Of a stretch of DNA of 64,000 nt, positions 17,463-29,815 are shown piece after piece. The notes beneath the pieces were generated by a model, which saw only the letters and a list, made by a program, of their open reading frames with translations, was not told the origin of the DNA and made no database searches. The stretch comes from Rhododendron vialii (taxonomy: Eukaryota; Streptophyta; Magnoliopsida; Ericales; Ericaceae): positions 32,607,501 through 32,671,500 of the forward strand of contig NC_080559.1 of assembly GCF_030253575.1 (NCBI RefSeq), in the 5' to 3' direction. The first letter of the stretch is position 1. Every line of letters starts with the position of its first letter. A program made the translations under genes and the position numbers.

Positions 17463-17918
17463 GGCGAATACATGGGGTTCAAAACATGCAATGAAATTTG
17501 ATAATTGTGATGTATAATTGTTTTCTCGAATATAGTTTGCATTGAAATATTTGGTCAAAGTCTAAGTACATAAAATTCACTTAAATTTGTGAGTAAATAG
17601 ATAGTATCACAGGTCGACAAAAGAAAATAAGCCAAGCTCAATAAATTTTTAACAAAAATAAATATCATTACTATATCCAGGATTTTGTAACGAAAAATTC
17701 TATTATATATTTTTATCACCGCTAATCAAATATTCTGAAGCCACTCTAGTTTCCATTGAAGATGCCCTTAAATTATTAGTATCATATGCTACTCCAATGC
17801 CACATGACCATATTTACTACTAAAATTTAGTCTCTGATCAGAGTTTTCAACAGAAAAAAAGGAAGGAAAAAAAAAAAAAAAAAACAGAGTCTTGGTCCAC
17901 CCACAAAAGAAAATGACA

Positions 17919-18205
17919 ACTAAAAATGGACCAAACGGTTGTCACTATCTTCGAAAATGAAATATTTCAAAGTTTCTGTCAAGAGAAAAACCAAACAACT
18001 TTAAATTTATTGCTTTTTTTCATTACCTTTGTTTTCGTCTTTTCCTTTTACAAATTCCTCACTAAAAATGGACCAAACGGTTGTCACTATCTTCGAAAAT
18101 GAGACATTTCAAAGTGTCTGTCTAGAAAAACCACAAAAGTTTAAATTTATTGCTTTATTTCATTACCTAATTTGTTTTCGTCTTTTCCTTTTACAAATTC
18201 CTCAG
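17919..18205. repeat. Tandem duplication, 142-bp unit
   Basis: Two copies start ACTAAAAATGGACCAAACGG at 17919 and 18061 and end near TTTTACAAATTCCTCA. They differ by a few substitutions and small indels. No gene is seen here. Confidence 0.88.
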
Positions 18206-18891
18206 ATTCGTAATCTTTCACTCTCCTTTTTCCTAAAGCCATATGAACTCCCAATGACAACTAGGTACAAATTTTAAATAGGCCCCCTAAAAAAGTAGTC
18301 ATTTTTCACACGAATAAATAGTATTTTATTCATAAGATAGAATATCTCAACAATAAAAGGAAGAACATAATAAAAGATCAAGTGTCACTTCCTTTTATAC
18401 ATGATAATCTTAAAAACACAGTTAACTCAGTAAGAATGACCATAATTTTCTAAACACGTGTATCGGATGAGATACGAGTTACGCTAATCCCGGATGATTT
18501 TTCTTAATGTATCATTATTAAAAGAGTCTGGACATATCTTTCACCCCGCGCAAGTGGGGTTAAAAACTCAGAAATATAATCATAATCTGTGTGTACCATT
18601 TTTATTATTTAAACTTTATTAGTCCTTTTCTTTTTTTTTTCTTTCCTTCTGATCGGAATAAACTTTATTGGTCAATTCGGTCATTTTCGCATTGTAGAAA
18701 TTCACGCTCCATTTGTTTATCAAAACAGGTGACCTTTCAGACCCAAGAAAAATCAAACCAAACCAAACCCTCCTTTATGCCATAAAACCAGCCACAATCT
18801 TTTTATCTGTTTATTTACCCTTTTCCCTTCTAGTGATGTGTAACTTCTAATTCACCTTTTTAAGATAGAGCAACTTTTGATTTCTTCCGTC

Positions 18892-18969
18892 CAATATATA
18901 TATATATACATATATATACATATATACATATATATATATATATGTATATATATATGTATGTGTGTATAT
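18892..18969. repeat. AT/GTAT-rich microsatellite
   Basis: This is a run of TA units broken by TACA and TGTA variants, about 75 bases, ending in GTATGTGTGTATATG. The surrounding 18.2-19.6 kb is AT-rich intergenic DNA in which I see no gene. Confidence 0.9.
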
Positions 18970-19595
18970 GTAATCTTCAGATAACAAATGAGTGTCAAGC
19001 CACATGTATTACGAGAATAGTGCCCATATTGTTTGGGTATAAAATGAGAAATCACTGAATAACACGAGAGGCTTTTTCACTCATTGCTAATTAGTTTTGA
19101 GTTGAATATAAAGTTTTCACATGTATCGAATAAGTCGGGAACATTGATAACTAGAGTTGCACCCAAAATCTCCAAATTCAAGATAAGCCCGTGTGAAAAC
19201 CTTAATCGCTGTGACGATCTGTTGAGATATAAAGCAGAGTACTGTAAATAACATGTGAATTTTTGTATCGAAATTGAATCCCCTCCTGGCTCCCGTCTTG
19301 AATTTAGACCGGACCGAACAACCTAAAATCTTAAAGTTGTCTAACTAGAGTTTGAATTGGGTGATCGAGTCTCTCTTACCGATAATTAATATTAGATCTT
19401 GCCGGCAGGAGACTGCCGACCAACTACTTTATCATTAATTATCGAGATAAACAACTAGAATTTTGAGTGTTTGGTCAGTCCAATAAGCGCGGGAGACATG
19501 CAATCCAAACCCTAGTAGTACTATATGTTTAAAAAATTGTTTAACTAGCCATGATGATGAAGACCATATACTATTTCCCTCACGGGAATGACTTC

Positions 19596-19892
19596 GGTGT
19601 ACCCAGTCATTTTGGGGACACCGTAACTTTTGGCATAACAAAATCATTATGAGTATAACCAAAACCCATTACAAGCATAACAGAACCATAGTAAGGCATA
19701 ACCAAAACCATAGCAAGGCATAACATATTAGTTATGCCTTGGTTGGGTTTAGTTACGCTTTGGTTGGTTTTTTAAATATTTTTTGGTTATGCCTTATTTG
19801 GATTCTGTTATGCGTATAATTGATTTTAGTTATGCTCCTAATGATACAGTTATGTCAAAAATTACGGTGTTCCCAAAATGACCGGGGACACC
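19596..19892. mobile_element. Fold-back MITE with GGTGT ends
   Basis: The ends are inverted copies: GGTGTACCCAGTCATTTTGG, with ACACCGTAACTTTTGGCATA following, pairs with the right end GACCGGGGACACC. The interior is repetitive, built on GGCATAACCAAAACC and its complement. No clear target-site duplication was found. Confidence 0.65.
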
Positions 19893-20101
19893 ATAGCATC
19901 ATCCTTCACTCAAATATTCTATGAGCAACTTGAGTTGACCGCAACCTCTATGTGTTGGTGAATCACGCTACAATTGTTTTCATTTCATTTGGTGTTTCCT
20001 TAGTCAAGGGCCACGTACGTCCTCATGTACCATCAAAGACGTTACATCCTATATAGTAGTATTAACTTAGACTAATTTAGGGGGAAATCCTTTATAATAT
20101 A

Positions 20102-20284
20102 CTCCATCAGTTTCGATTTATTTGTTCATTTTTTGACTTATACATGTCTTAAATTGACTGTCCAATTTCAAAATCAATAGATCATATATTATGTAAATTT
20201 TCAAATCAATTGATCAGATTTGATTTCCTTAATAAGTTGAAAATCTGAAATTAGACAAACAAATCAAGATCGGGATGGAGAGAG
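20102..20284. mobile_element. Stowaway-like MITE
   Basis: The terminal inverted repeats CTCCATCAGTTTCGATTTAT and AAATCAAGATCGGGATGGAG resemble the CTCCCTCCGTCC ends common in plants. The dinucleotide TA flanks both sides (20100-20101, 20285-20286), as in Tc1/mariner-type insertion. Confidence 0.65.
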
Positions 20285-20950
20285 TATTAGTAGTCTCTAT
20301 ATACGCCCAAAATAATATTTGATTTCCTTAATAAATTAAAAATCTGCGGTGCGAGATACGTGTTCTATGATTCGTACCGTCTCTTCGAATAACTACACCA
20401 CATAACCACCATGTATTCTTTTTTGTATGAAAATCCCATGACACGATGACGCCAATACACTTATCCCGATTCAATATTGTATCATACTACTACGGATTAA
20501 ATAAAATAAAAAACTTTCTAAGAATCCAAATGTGTTTTTTAGTCGTTTGATATAATTATGACAACATTCAAACTAGTATGTAAACAAAATCCAAGCTCAA
20601 CACATTAAATACTCAAAATACAAGAAAGAGCCATACTTGAATGTCAGGTTGAACTGGTCCCCAAGAGAGAAAAAAGAAGAAGGTTGAACTGGTTACTGGT
20701 GAACAAAGCAACTCGAATGTCAACTAATGACTCTATTCAAATTGAACAAAGTTTATGGCGCACACAGTCCATACATTACAATGGTCGGAATTTAACTGCA
20801 TGTTTGCTGACATTTACGTCCGAAAGAAGGAAAAACAGAGTCTCCCGCGAAAGTCGTAATTTACCAAAACAAAAATCTCATATTGATCATTCTCGAAAGA
20901 GAGGTCAATTTAGGAGTTCTCCGGTAGCTTGGAATTGTAAATATTTCTAA

Positions 20951-21304
20951 GCTCCAAACCAAACCAAACCAAACCGAGTCTTACGTCCCAATCACATGGG
21001 TCGGCTACATGAATCCGTTTCCTTCATTGAACTCTGTCAAGGACCACTTGTTCACACAGACCCATTATACTCATATATTTGCGCACTACAGCATCTAATG
21101 TCAATTTAGGTCTACTCTCCCCGTAACATTGCTACCTAAAGCTCTCTTAACTATTGCATCTTCTGGTTTACGGTAGATATATCCAAACCACCTTAGCCTA
21201 ATTTCCCTCAGCTTCTCCTCTATAGGTGCTACACCTATCATCTCACGAACTGTTTCATTTCTAATCTTGTCTCGTCTAGTCTTACCACACATCCATCTCA
21301 ACAA
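20951..21304 (-). mobile_element. RTE-type LINE 3' remnant
   Basis: Read on the minus strand, the frame gives MLRWMCGKTRRDKIRNE, VREMIGVAPIEEKLREIRLR and WFGYIYRKPEDA. This is the conserved C-terminal end of plant RTE-class non-LTR retrotransposon polyproteins. It is followed by a 3' tail made of repeated TTGGT units. The reverse transcriptase core is absent, so this is a dead 5'-truncated copy. A similar short tail lies at 50897-50945. Confidence 0.75.
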
Positions 21305-21420
21305 AAAAGTCTAAGCTCTGATAGAGAAAAAAAAAGTCTAATGCAACCCACTACTGAAACTCTGCTGGAGTAAACAGTATGCACTTCTCTCTCTCGGGGA
21401 CAAAAAAAGGGAGAGAGAAT

Positions 21421-21590
21421 CCTACACACACTTCGAAACACAACTCCGGCCTCCGGCACAGGTACACACTTTGAAATACAACCAACTCCGGCCTCCGGCA
21501 CAGGTAGATGCAGATGTGCATCTAACGAGTCCGAATGTGGTTGTGTCCGCACATGCATCTAACGAGTCTGGACGTGGTTGTGTCCCGGGT
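21421..21590. repeat. Pair of short interspersed direct repeats
   Basis: CTCCGGCCTCCGGCACAGGT occurs twice (about 21443 and 21486). A second unit of about 36 bases, with GCATCTAACGAGTC and GTGGTTGTGTCC, also occurs twice (about 21515 and 21553). The short ORFs across this block look like repeat by-products. Confidence 0.6.
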
Positions 21591-22049
21591 GTTTTGAAGA
21601 CTTTTTGCGAAAGAAATTCAACATCCGGATTTGTTTCGCAGAGATTTTTTTTCCTGAATAATAAGAACCAGAATTTTCTCCAAGGTTCCAGGCCCAAGTG
21701 AATGACAATTACAATCCTGCAACTTCCCCATCGAGAAAAATCTAGACTGTGGCCCCTGTACTACTGCTGTTTGCACCATAGGCAGCCCATTCCGAACCTA
21801 ATTAGGACACCGCTGTCGAGAAACTTATTCAAAAGAGAAAAAAAAAACCCTTCAGTTTATGAAACATGCAAGCATGTTTGGTTCATGCAAATACAGGCAT
21901 TCTCAACCACTAGAGAAGTGCACGTACATACGTGAGCCCACATCATGTAAAAAGGCGTTACAAAATAAACATTGCATGATTTTTCCCTCAACCACCATAG
22001 CATTAAGATAATGAGCAAAAACCATTTCAATAGAAACACAACACCGCAT

Positions 22050-22465
22050 AAATTAAACAGTATCTTCATTGATCATGAAAATTACACTTGTACAATAATT
22101 TGAAGAAAAGTTATACCATACTATCAGGAATAATCCAATCTTCTCGTACCTCTTCCTTAGGCAGCCCAAAGACGCTCTATACAAAAACTAATCCCAGTTC
22201 CTTTCTCTTCAATTCTCCAAGAAAATTCCGCCCAAAAAAGAGATTCTTCACTTAAATCCCCATATTATTAGACTCTATATATATATATTATATATCTGCA
22301 TGCATAAATATGTACATAATCTTCCAATTGTTGCTTCCAAAATAATCCTACTATCCCATAAGCTTCTCTCTCTCTATATATATATATTAGTATTCACATT
22401 AGATAGAGGGATAGAGAGAGAGAGAAGGAACAAAATACCCCCAAAAACCCACAAGAACCAGACTT
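22050..22465 (-). other. Likely 3' UTR of the TZF gene
   Basis: Downstream of the TZF stop on the minus strand the sequence is AT- and CT-rich, with short TATATA and CTCTCTCT runs and no open frame of note. No exact polyadenylation site can be fixed. Confidence 0.4.
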
Positions 22466-23530
22466 TCACTTTACCAGTTCGGATACCCACCCGACATCCG
22501 GACCCGAAAAAACCGGTGTAGCGTCGACCCGATCCAACGGATTCTCCCTGCTTAGTTTCTCGAACATCTTCGCCCTAAGGCCCCTACCCGACTCCACCCT
22601 CTCCATCACGGGTTCCTCCTCCGACCCGGACCCAACTTTCTCAAAGTGATCAAAAGACCCGGTTCTGTTAGTCGGGGTAGTTGGCAAACTTGAGAAAACG
22701 GGTCGGGTCAGGGCAAACCTAGGAGACCCCATCTGAACACCCCAAGAAGAGGGCATTGACTTGACCTTGTTCAGCTGTAACCGACGCACCAATTCGCTGA
22801 GCGAGTTCGAACCCAGCGAGCGACTCAGTGAGTCACTCACTGGCGGTGACTCGGTTGACAGACACAACCCTCGTCCACACGAACTCTCCATAGCAAGTCT
22901 ATGCGGCGACCCGTCATACGACTCCACGTGACCCGAACCCGGGCTCAAGACCCTTAACTGGTCCGGCGAATGGGCGAAGAAGCAGACCCGGCGGCGGCAG
23001 TTCGACCCGTCCTTGCACGGTTGGGTCCGGTACCTCGAAGGGTGCAGCCAGCACTCGAAAACCCCATGCGCGTACTCGCACGCGTCGCCTTTCTTACAAG
23101 TTCCTTTCCGGAAGTCGGGGCAGGCCGCACCCGAGTAGTGGGACTTCCTCGGGTCGCGGCGCCGGGCCTTCTCGCCCGGGTGAGCGAACGGGCACTCCGT
23201 CCAGTCGTGCGACCGGGCGCGGGTGCACTTCTTGATCTTGAACTCGTACATCCTAAACTGGTCGCAACAGAATAAATTCTGGTAAAGATCCGAGTCAAAA
23301 CCCAACCCGTCGGAGTCGTAATCGGGCTCGTTCGACGGGAGGTACTGGTGGAGGGCAGCTAGGGCGTCGAGCGGAGAGAATAATTCGTCGGCATTTTTGG
23401 TGGTATTGACGGAAATGCAAGTGACGGGGAAAGGGAAGGACGTATCGACGGCCGTTGGGTCGTCGGGGAAGGTCCAGGGAGGAACGTGGACCGTCGGATT
23501 TGGGTGGCGGTTTGGTTCTCCGATCATCAT
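22466..23530 (-). CDS. Plant tandem CCCH zinc-finger protein (TZF type)
   Basis: This intronless frame encodes 354 residues. Plant TZF proteins bind RNA, shuttle between nucleus and cytoplasmic granules, and regulate mRNA turnover in ABA, sugar and stress responses. The Arg-rich region preceding the fingers has the pattern C102-X5-H108-X4-C113-X3-H117. Finger one is C137-X7-C145-X5-C151-X3-H155 and finger two C172-X5-C178-X4-C183-X3-H187, with the exact 16-residue spacing of the plant family. The C-terminal half is Ser-rich and low in structure, with [20 protein letters not shown]. It is closest to Arabidopsis TZF1-TZF3 (C3H23/C3H20/C3H49); I cannot pick the orthologue. It is much more GC-rich than its surroundings, and all zinc ligands are intact. 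Confidence 0.95.
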   Translation of the reverse strand: MMIGEPNRHPNPTVHVPPWTFPDDPTAVDTSFPFPVTCISVNTTKNADELFSPLDALAALHQYLPSNEPDYDSDGLGFDSDLYQNLFCCDQFRMYEFKIKKCTRARSHDWTECPFAHPGEKARRRDPRKSHYSGAACPDFRKGTCKKGDACEYAHGVFECWLHPSRYRTQPCKDGSNCRRRVCFFAHSPDQLRVLSPGSGHVESYDGSPHRLAMESSCGRGLCLSTESPPVSDSLSRSLGSNSLSELVRRLQLNKVKSMPSSWGVQMGSPRFALTRPVFSSLPTTPTNRTGSFDHFEKVGSGSEEEPVMERVESGRGLRAKMFEKLSRENPLDRVDATPVFSGPDVGWVSELVK

Positions 23531-23570
23531 CCTTGTCGCTGCGTCGTACTAAGAAACTCTGCCTGCTTGG

Positions 23571-23581
23571 TTTTATAAACT
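23571..23581 (-). promoter_or_regulatory. Candidate TATA box of the TZF gene
   Basis: On the minus strand the motif GTTTATAAAAC lies about 45 bases upstream of the start codon. If used, the 5' UTR would be only about 15-20 bases, so an upstream start site is also possible. Confidence 0.35.
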
Positions 23582-23721
23582 GCTATGCCGGTGGAGTAGG
23601 GGACTAACCGTGGTTGAGTTAGCTTTGAACCTTGGTTGGGTTTAGGAATTTATATGGTGGGGAGATGTTAAGGATACGACTGGGTGAGTTGGTGGATTGT
23701 GAAGGTTGTGTTGTGAAGGTG

Positions 23722-23729
23722 ACACGTGT
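23722..23729. promoter_or_regulatory. ACGT-core element (ACACGTGT) upstream of TZF
   Basis: The palindrome ACACGTGT lies about 190 bases upstream of the TZF start codon. It is a G-box/ABRE-type bZIP site. ABA response is common in this gene family, so a link is plausible but inferred. Confidence 0.4.
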
Positions 23730-24010
23730 TATGTTGAGCGGTTTAGGTTTGTTTCGTAGGCAGTGGGTGTTGATAGGGTTGGAGGGATTTTGGTGACAGA
23801 CGAGCCAGAGTAGTCGGAAATGGAGATTTTTTTTTTAAACTGGCGTCCGTAGAGTACCCGAAGGTGGTGGAGGGTAGCATACGCAATTATAATGGCCTGC
23901 AGAATTAAAGATTGTTTTTGATAACGAATTAAAGATTGTCGGAGAAGAGGAAAAGGATCAGTTTTAAGAATCAAGATAATTTATTGGGGGATTTATGTAT
24001 CACTCGATGT

Positions 24011-24517
24011 GTTTAATGTCCATATAAAATTCAAGAGTATATAATACTACCTCGGTATTTATTTCAACGGATTATATTTGTTACTATAAGTGAAATATAG
24101 ATTGTCAGATTCTGACTATATATCATTCTTTACATAAACATTATTCGGCCAAGATTTTAGCGATGTCTAATTATTTTGATTTTTTTGCATGAATATTAAA
24201 ACACAATTGATACTAGATAAATAGTTTGGGTTGTGTAATGGTACTGTGATGAGTCTCGTTTTGTGTTTAATGTCCATACAAAATTCAAGAGTATATAATA
24301 TTACCTCGGTATTCATTTGAACGGATCATATTTGTTACTATAAGTGAAATATAGATTGTCAAATTTTGATTATTTATCATTCTTTACATTAACATAATTC
24401 GACCAAGATTTTAGTGATGTCTAATCAATTTGATTCTTTGCTTGAATATTAAACACAATTGATTCTAGATGAATAGTTCGGGATGTGTAATAGTACCGTG
24501 ATGAGTCTCGTTTTGTT
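24011..24517. repeat. Tandem duplication, 254-bp unit
   Basis: Copies start GTTTAATGTCCATA at 24011 and 24265. They share landmarks such as AAGTGAAATATAGATTGTCA and GTGATGAGTCTCGTTTTG. They are more diverged than the KARI-intron duplication. No gene is seen between 23.8 and 24.8 kb. Confidence 0.85.
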
Positions 24518-24868
24518 TTAAATGAAAAATTACTTGAGAATCCTCGCATTAGAAGATATTGACTTCAGTTTTACACTAATTTCAGTTTTATGTGATGAAG
24601 TCCGGTCATTCCAAAGTCTCGTTGCAAGACTACCTCAATGATCGATTGGACTCATTTGTATTGTCGAATTTGCAGATCGAACGCACAAAAAAAAAATTTT
24701 AAGTTGGTTGAGTATTGATCATTAATTACCGATATGAACACATTGCCCTATTAGAAAAATGAGTTCTTCAAGTTATGATCATTTTGTGCGTTGGTCCGTG
24801 CTGGCACATCTAGCTCGAGCGTAGCTACAAAATCTTTAGCCCAACCTCGATGTGTTTAAGAGGGTGGG

Positions 24869-26704
24869 TGTAACGACCCGCGCCAGTGGACCTGTTTAAC
24901 CCTTAGCCTAACCACGTGTCTTAAAAAGTTAACCTCGAATTATGTAGGCAACATGCCCTCAAGAACAAAGGTGGATCGAGGAGCGACGAGCGCTCAATTC
25001 AGTGTCGCCACTTAAGTTTGAAGGTCCGACACCCAAGGAACTGAACTTGAAACGCTTTTCTATGCTGTTTAATGTGAAAAGGTGAAGGTACTAGTCCGTC
25101 ATAACCATATTTGGGTTCGGGAGTCAGGTTACGAGAGGAGAAGGATTTTAAGGCACCCCTCTTGCCCAATCCGGAGATCAGTCTTTACTTGAGCATTTGC
25201 GAAAAATATTTGCGATTCTGTTTGATTAAGCAATTCTTTAGCCGTTTAGGGGCGGGGAACAGTTTAATGAGATTAAAGCTGTAATACGTTTGCAGGACGT
25301 GATTGATAGCATGGATGCGAAAACAGTAAATAGGGTAAAACTAGGTTCTATCCAGAAGAGCAAACCCAGTGCACTGTCTCAAATTTGACATGCGTAAGAA
25401 CTCACATGCACTAGCCAAAGCTACTGCATGCAGTTCCAACCTACGCGCGCCAATATGCAACACATGCGCGCGGGTTTGCTTTTCTCACAGCCTCTGTTTT
25501 TATCCTCCTCTGGGCTCTGGACTCTGGACTGACCACTGCACGCCCAGAACCAAACCAAACAATTTATAGTAATTACACTACACAGTTTAAAGGCTGAAAA
25601 GCCTAACAAATGAACAGAACACCCTATAAATAGTATGGAGACAAAACAGTAACTTAAGGCCAAGTCACCCAAGCAAGAGTATAACACTGGAAAACCACTG
25701 GATCAAGAACACCTGCGCGTGTGGGTTAGCAATTTGCGCGCACCCACCTAGGCTATTTTTCAGTACTTGTTCTCACATGACTGGAACTCTGGGACATGTT
25801 CAGATATACCCCAGTTGGTGTTCCAACAGAACAGAAATAAGTATTGAAAGGCAAGCTAACAGTTTTAACATAAGAAAGCTGTTAACTGGTTTTACATGCT
25901 CACCACTGATGATCTATGAAGAAAACAACATAAAAGAACAAGGTCCATGTCCTAACGCTGATTTGCGCTCATAGCCACAGAGTGGCCCGCGCGAGCCAAG
26001 GACCGATGCACCCATGTCCCTTGTTCACACTTTTTTTGAACCTTGTTAGCCTTAGGGCCAAGATTGGTATTAATTACCAATCTTGACCCTGTCAGCCCCC
26101 CTCAGCGATCAAAATAGGAAGCAACAGGTGCTTATACCTTTGTTTGAGTTTGAATGGATGATTGAGCTTTGATGCTTGAGATTTGGGTTTGAAAGATGGT
26201 TGTGTGTTGGATGGCTGTATGTTTGTAACCTTTTTTTTTTTAACCATCTGAAAGAAAGAATGAGGGGGGTATTTATAGAGTAAACACCTTCCATTAATGA
26301 AAACCCTTCATTAATGGAAAGCATTCCATTAATATAAACCTTCCATTATTAGAAACCTTCCATTAATGGAAACCCTCAAAAAATGGAAACCTTCCAGAAA
26401 TGGAAACTCTCCAAAAATGGAAACCTTCTAGAAATGGAAAGTATAAGGTCGGCTGCAACTTTAACCAGCGCGCGGGTAGTGGACGCGCGCGCAGGTCCAA
26501 ATGATCACGCGCTGGTCAATGACCAACACCTGGCTTTTCAACCAGCGCGTGCTAGTAGGGTTCTGGGAAGTTTATTGGGGTTTCAAAATGCTCAAAACTC
26601 AACCATTTATTATTCTCAGGGTGTTCTTGACCCATTTCATCATCGGAGAATCAAAAACCAAAAATAAAGTAAACCAATTGAGAGGCCCAAATTGAAGTGT
26701 CTAC
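24869..26704 (+). mobile_element. LTR-retrotransposon LTR-like block
   Basis: The block starts TGTAACGACCCGCGCC and ends GTGTCTACA, so it is bounded by TG...CA. Near the start it has CAGTGTCGCCACTTAAGTTT, TTCGGGAGTCAGGTTACGAG and AGGCACCCCTCTTGCCC, phrases I associate with LTRs of large plant Gypsy (Tat/Ogre-like) elements. It is richer in CG than its surroundings, with several GCGCGCG stretches. No 5-bp target-site duplication and no gag-pol is visible, so a decayed solo LTR is the best guess. Within it, 26260-26450 has ~9 degenerate TTCCATTAATGGAAACC-type units. Confidence 0.45.
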
Positions 26705-26809
26705 AAATTATACAATAGTTGGTTGGAATTACGCACTATGGAGTATAAACCAATTTCACTTTCATATTTTTCCCCATGTGAGACTAGTTACTTGTGTGGG
26801 TTCTCACGG

Positions 26810-27290
26810 TGGGTTTCTCCTCCGCATGGAGTTCTCAAACTTAATACCGACGGTGCCGGCATTGGCCTCAATTTTGGAGCAACTACCGGAGGTATTATCC
26901 GGGACTGTGATGGTAATTGGATCGGCTGTTTTTACCAAAAATTAGGTCCGGTGCACTCTCTTACAGCGGAGTTTCGGGCCCCTTCGCCAAGGCCTAAAAA
27001 TTATGATTTCAAAGAACCTTCGGAATGTGGAAATTGAAGTGAACGCTCAGCACGTGGTCCATCTGATTCAGAAAACTACTAATGATAACCATTATCTCAT
27101 TGATATCGTGCACGATTGCAGGTTACTACTCCACCAACTCGGTATGCCGCCGCTCAAACTCAAAGATCGATCACATTGTTGGAATTTTTTCTCAAAATCG
27201 CCGCACGTAATCCAGCTGACATTTTGGCTATCGACGAATGGGTGGAACGACTCTCAAAACTACAGTCGAAATGTGCATAATAATGTCATT
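26810..27290 (+). pseudogene. Retrotransposon RNase H domain, broken
   Basis: Two frames together give an RNase H fold of the type found at the end of plant LINE polyproteins: GVLKLNTDGAGIGLNFGATT and GGIIRDCDGNWIGCFYQKLG, then TAEFRA. After a frameshift near 26970 come LRNVEIEVNAQHVVHLIQ and DIVHDCRLLLHQL. A later stretch in a third frame reads ARNPADILAIDEWVERL. The first acidic residue (TDGA) and the Glu (AEFRA) are present. The position that is usually Asp in ELDA reads Asn (EVNA). It is non-functional. Confidence 0.65.
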
Positions 27291-27691
27291 AAAAATTGGG
27301 ATCGTATAATCTCTGATTTGTAAAGATAATTAAGATCGAATTAAGATGATTTTAATACATCAGTTGATATCCTCAACGAATTATGTAAACTAAAAGAAGT
27401 TTGGATCATTAATATTGAGTTCGAAAAGTACTGTCATTAAAAGCAGGAACAGCATTCCAAAACTTAGGAAAGTATTATTCATATTTTTGCTTTTATTTTG
27501 GTTTAATCAAAGTCCTGAAAAATCGCACCCCAAAGTAAAAACAAAATGGAGTGAACAAATTTCAAACCTCTACAATATTTTTACAAAGGTGATTTGCAAT
27601 ATTATTTAAATAAAAAGCAAATTTTACCGACAACTTTTTTACCATAAGAAGAAGGGCTCAAATGTCCGGGTAAAGTAGAAAAATGATTCTA

Positions 27692-27859
27692 TGGCCCCGT
27701 TCCGCTTACTCGCTTAGGCAAAGAAGTACTAATTTTTCAAACAAGTATTTATTTGTCAAATAAGTATTTATTTTTTAAATTAAAAGTGCTGTATTGTAAA
27801 AGAATGCCCATAAAATAAAATAAAAAAATATTTAAAAAATAAGAAACTTAACGGAACAG
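27692..27859. mobile_element. Small Harbinger-like MITE
   Basis: The weak terminal inverted repeats GGCCCCGTTCCGCTTA and AAACTTAACGGAACAGGACC bound an AT-rich interior. The trinucleotide TAT flanks both ends. The element is short and the ends are imperfect. Confidence 0.4.
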
Positions 27860-28247
27860 GACCTATCTTAAACTATTCACTCGAGACCTCCCACATTCCA
27901 TACATTCACACATGTAAATACATACAGATTGTGTGCCCAACCTCTAGTAATTTTTTTTTATAACCAGAACACATGGTCAATTTACGCGCACCTCCTGAGT
28001 GATCATATACCAAACGTCCATTCCAGAGCAAACGCTCCATATGACTTGCCCCAAAGGAGTTTTTTTTTTTTTTTTTTTGTAGGGCGAAAAAAATTTCACT
28101 AATCATGAAGATCAAAAGATGAAACCAATACAATACGTACGAGAAGAAATGTAACAAGGGAGCCTCGAAGAGTACAAACACTCTTCTACTACTGTTGCTT
28201 GCATAAACAAATCCTACGTTTAGGTCACAATGGCCTTGTTTGTTTGA

Positions 28248-29150
28248 GGCCTCGTTCAGTTGCTAGGAAAGTACAGGAAATTATGAGAAAATCAATTTTT
28301 ACATAACTTTTTTAGTGTTCAGTTGACAGGAAAGTAGTGGAAAACATGTTTTTAAGTTTTCCTGCAAGATTTACTTTCTTGCAAAAGTGATCCATCCAAA
28401 AGCATAGGATATTGCGTCACGGGAAAAGTTTTCTTCATTGTGGGACCAAAATAATTGGCGGGTAAAAAAAAAAGTGAATGACACTAATACCCAAAAAATA
28501 CAAATTAAGTTCTTAGAAAGGCACTTTGAGATTTATGTGAGCAACAATAATTTTGACTACTATGGTGCTTTCTGAGATAATTGTTGTCGAAAAAGATTGG
28601 TAGTTTTTTTTTTTTGAAGTATTTATTTATCTTGTCATTAGTCTTCAATTTTGTTTTCTACTAACTAATTATCAGTGTGTTTTTGTATCGGCAACTAATC
28701 AAGCACGGTTGTTTAGCATTTGTTTATTAAGTTATCATTTACTTATTTTTAAACTTCATTTGTTAGGTTGATTATCAGAGGATGTCAATTTAAATGGGGG
28801 ATTTGCTCATTCAGAAGATAGTAAATTTTGCAAGTCAATTTTTTCAATTTAAATGGGGGATTATTAGATAAATACATTTTCCGTATATGTTAATTTTTGA
28901 AATATGATAGCCTATTATTTAGCTCTCAAAGTTGCTTTTATTTAAAATTAGCCATGGGAATAAAAATAAAGAAGTTTCTCATAAGTGTCTTTTCCCGGCA
29001 AATGAACCACTAAACTTTTGTTTTCCTACAAAAAAATTTGTCAAATGAACACTCACAGGAAAATAGATTTCTTTTTCCTTTACTTCACTTTACTTAACTT
29101 TTTTTGAGAATAACTTTCTGGTACAACTTTCCTGGCAACTGAACGGAGCC
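28248..29150. mobile_element. Harbinger-like element, GGCCTCGTTCAGTTG ends
   Basis: The left end GGCCTCGTTCAGTTGCTAGG pairs with the right end CCTGGCAACTGAACGGAGCC. A TGA trinucleotide flanks both ends (28245-28247 and 29151-29153). Subterminal GGAAAGTA-type motifs recur on both sides. There is no transposase in the 903 bp. Confidence 0.65.
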
Positions 29151-29336
29151 TGAGTGCTTTGAGAAAGGTTTTTTAGAGTAATGAGTGGGGAGAGATAGAT
29201 AGAGAAAATTTATTGGAGACCGTGTCCAAGAATTTTGAGACCCTTAAACGAACAAAGTCTCAGATTTTTTTAAAAGGAATTGATATCACCTAAGAGCTTT
29301 CAACCTTGACACGACATATATTACTACTCCCTCCGT

Positions 29337-29564
29337 CCGGATTTAATAGTCCCTAGTTCAATCCTAGCAGGATAAAAAATGAGTTGTCTTTAAATTAGTA
29401 ACGAATTTTATATCAAATATGAATTTTATTTGACAGATTTCAATTAGTTCTATAAGACAGTGATTTCAAAATTATATAAAATATTATAAATTACAAGACA
29501 TAATCGCTTGAAAAGTGACACCAACTCTCAAAAATGACTATTACTTAAATCTAGACGAAATGAG
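29337..29564. mobile_element. Stowaway-like MITE
   Basis: It starts CTCCCTCCGTCCGGATTTAA, ends TTAAATCTAGACGAAATGAG, and is flanked by TA on both sides. The interior, with TATAAATTACAAGACATAAT and GAAAAGTGACACCAAC, resembles parts of 61.4-62.3 kb. Confidence 0.7.
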
Positions 29565-29815
29565 TATGAAGGAGTCCAATACATCATACATGCCTTGACT
29601 GATAAAATGGAGCATAAAACATAGCGCGACGGACGGAGAGCACGGAATAAATCCCCCTTCCAATGGTACAGATGGCACTGTCACGTCATTTTATCGAAGA
29701 ATGTTACGGGTGTTTGCTCGCGCGCGGCATCAGGCATGTGACCTCGATCATGACCCTTTTCTCTCTCTCTCTCTCTCTCTCTTCTTATCCCTCTTTCTTA
29801 AACAAACAAAGATCA

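Noticed and set aside
20684..20950. 88-residue plus-strand frame
   Set aside because: Low-complexity, basic peptide next to a LINE remnant, with no family resemblance.
22954..23298. Overlapping frames within the TZF gene (also 22970-23275 on plus)
   Set aside because: They are shadows of a GC-rich coding exon; the minus-strand frame 22466-23530 carries all zinc ligands.
26260..26450. CRISPR-like or tandem array of TTCCATTAATGGAAACC units
   Set aside because: The units are degenerate, without constant spacers, and sit in a retroelement-like block of a plant genome.
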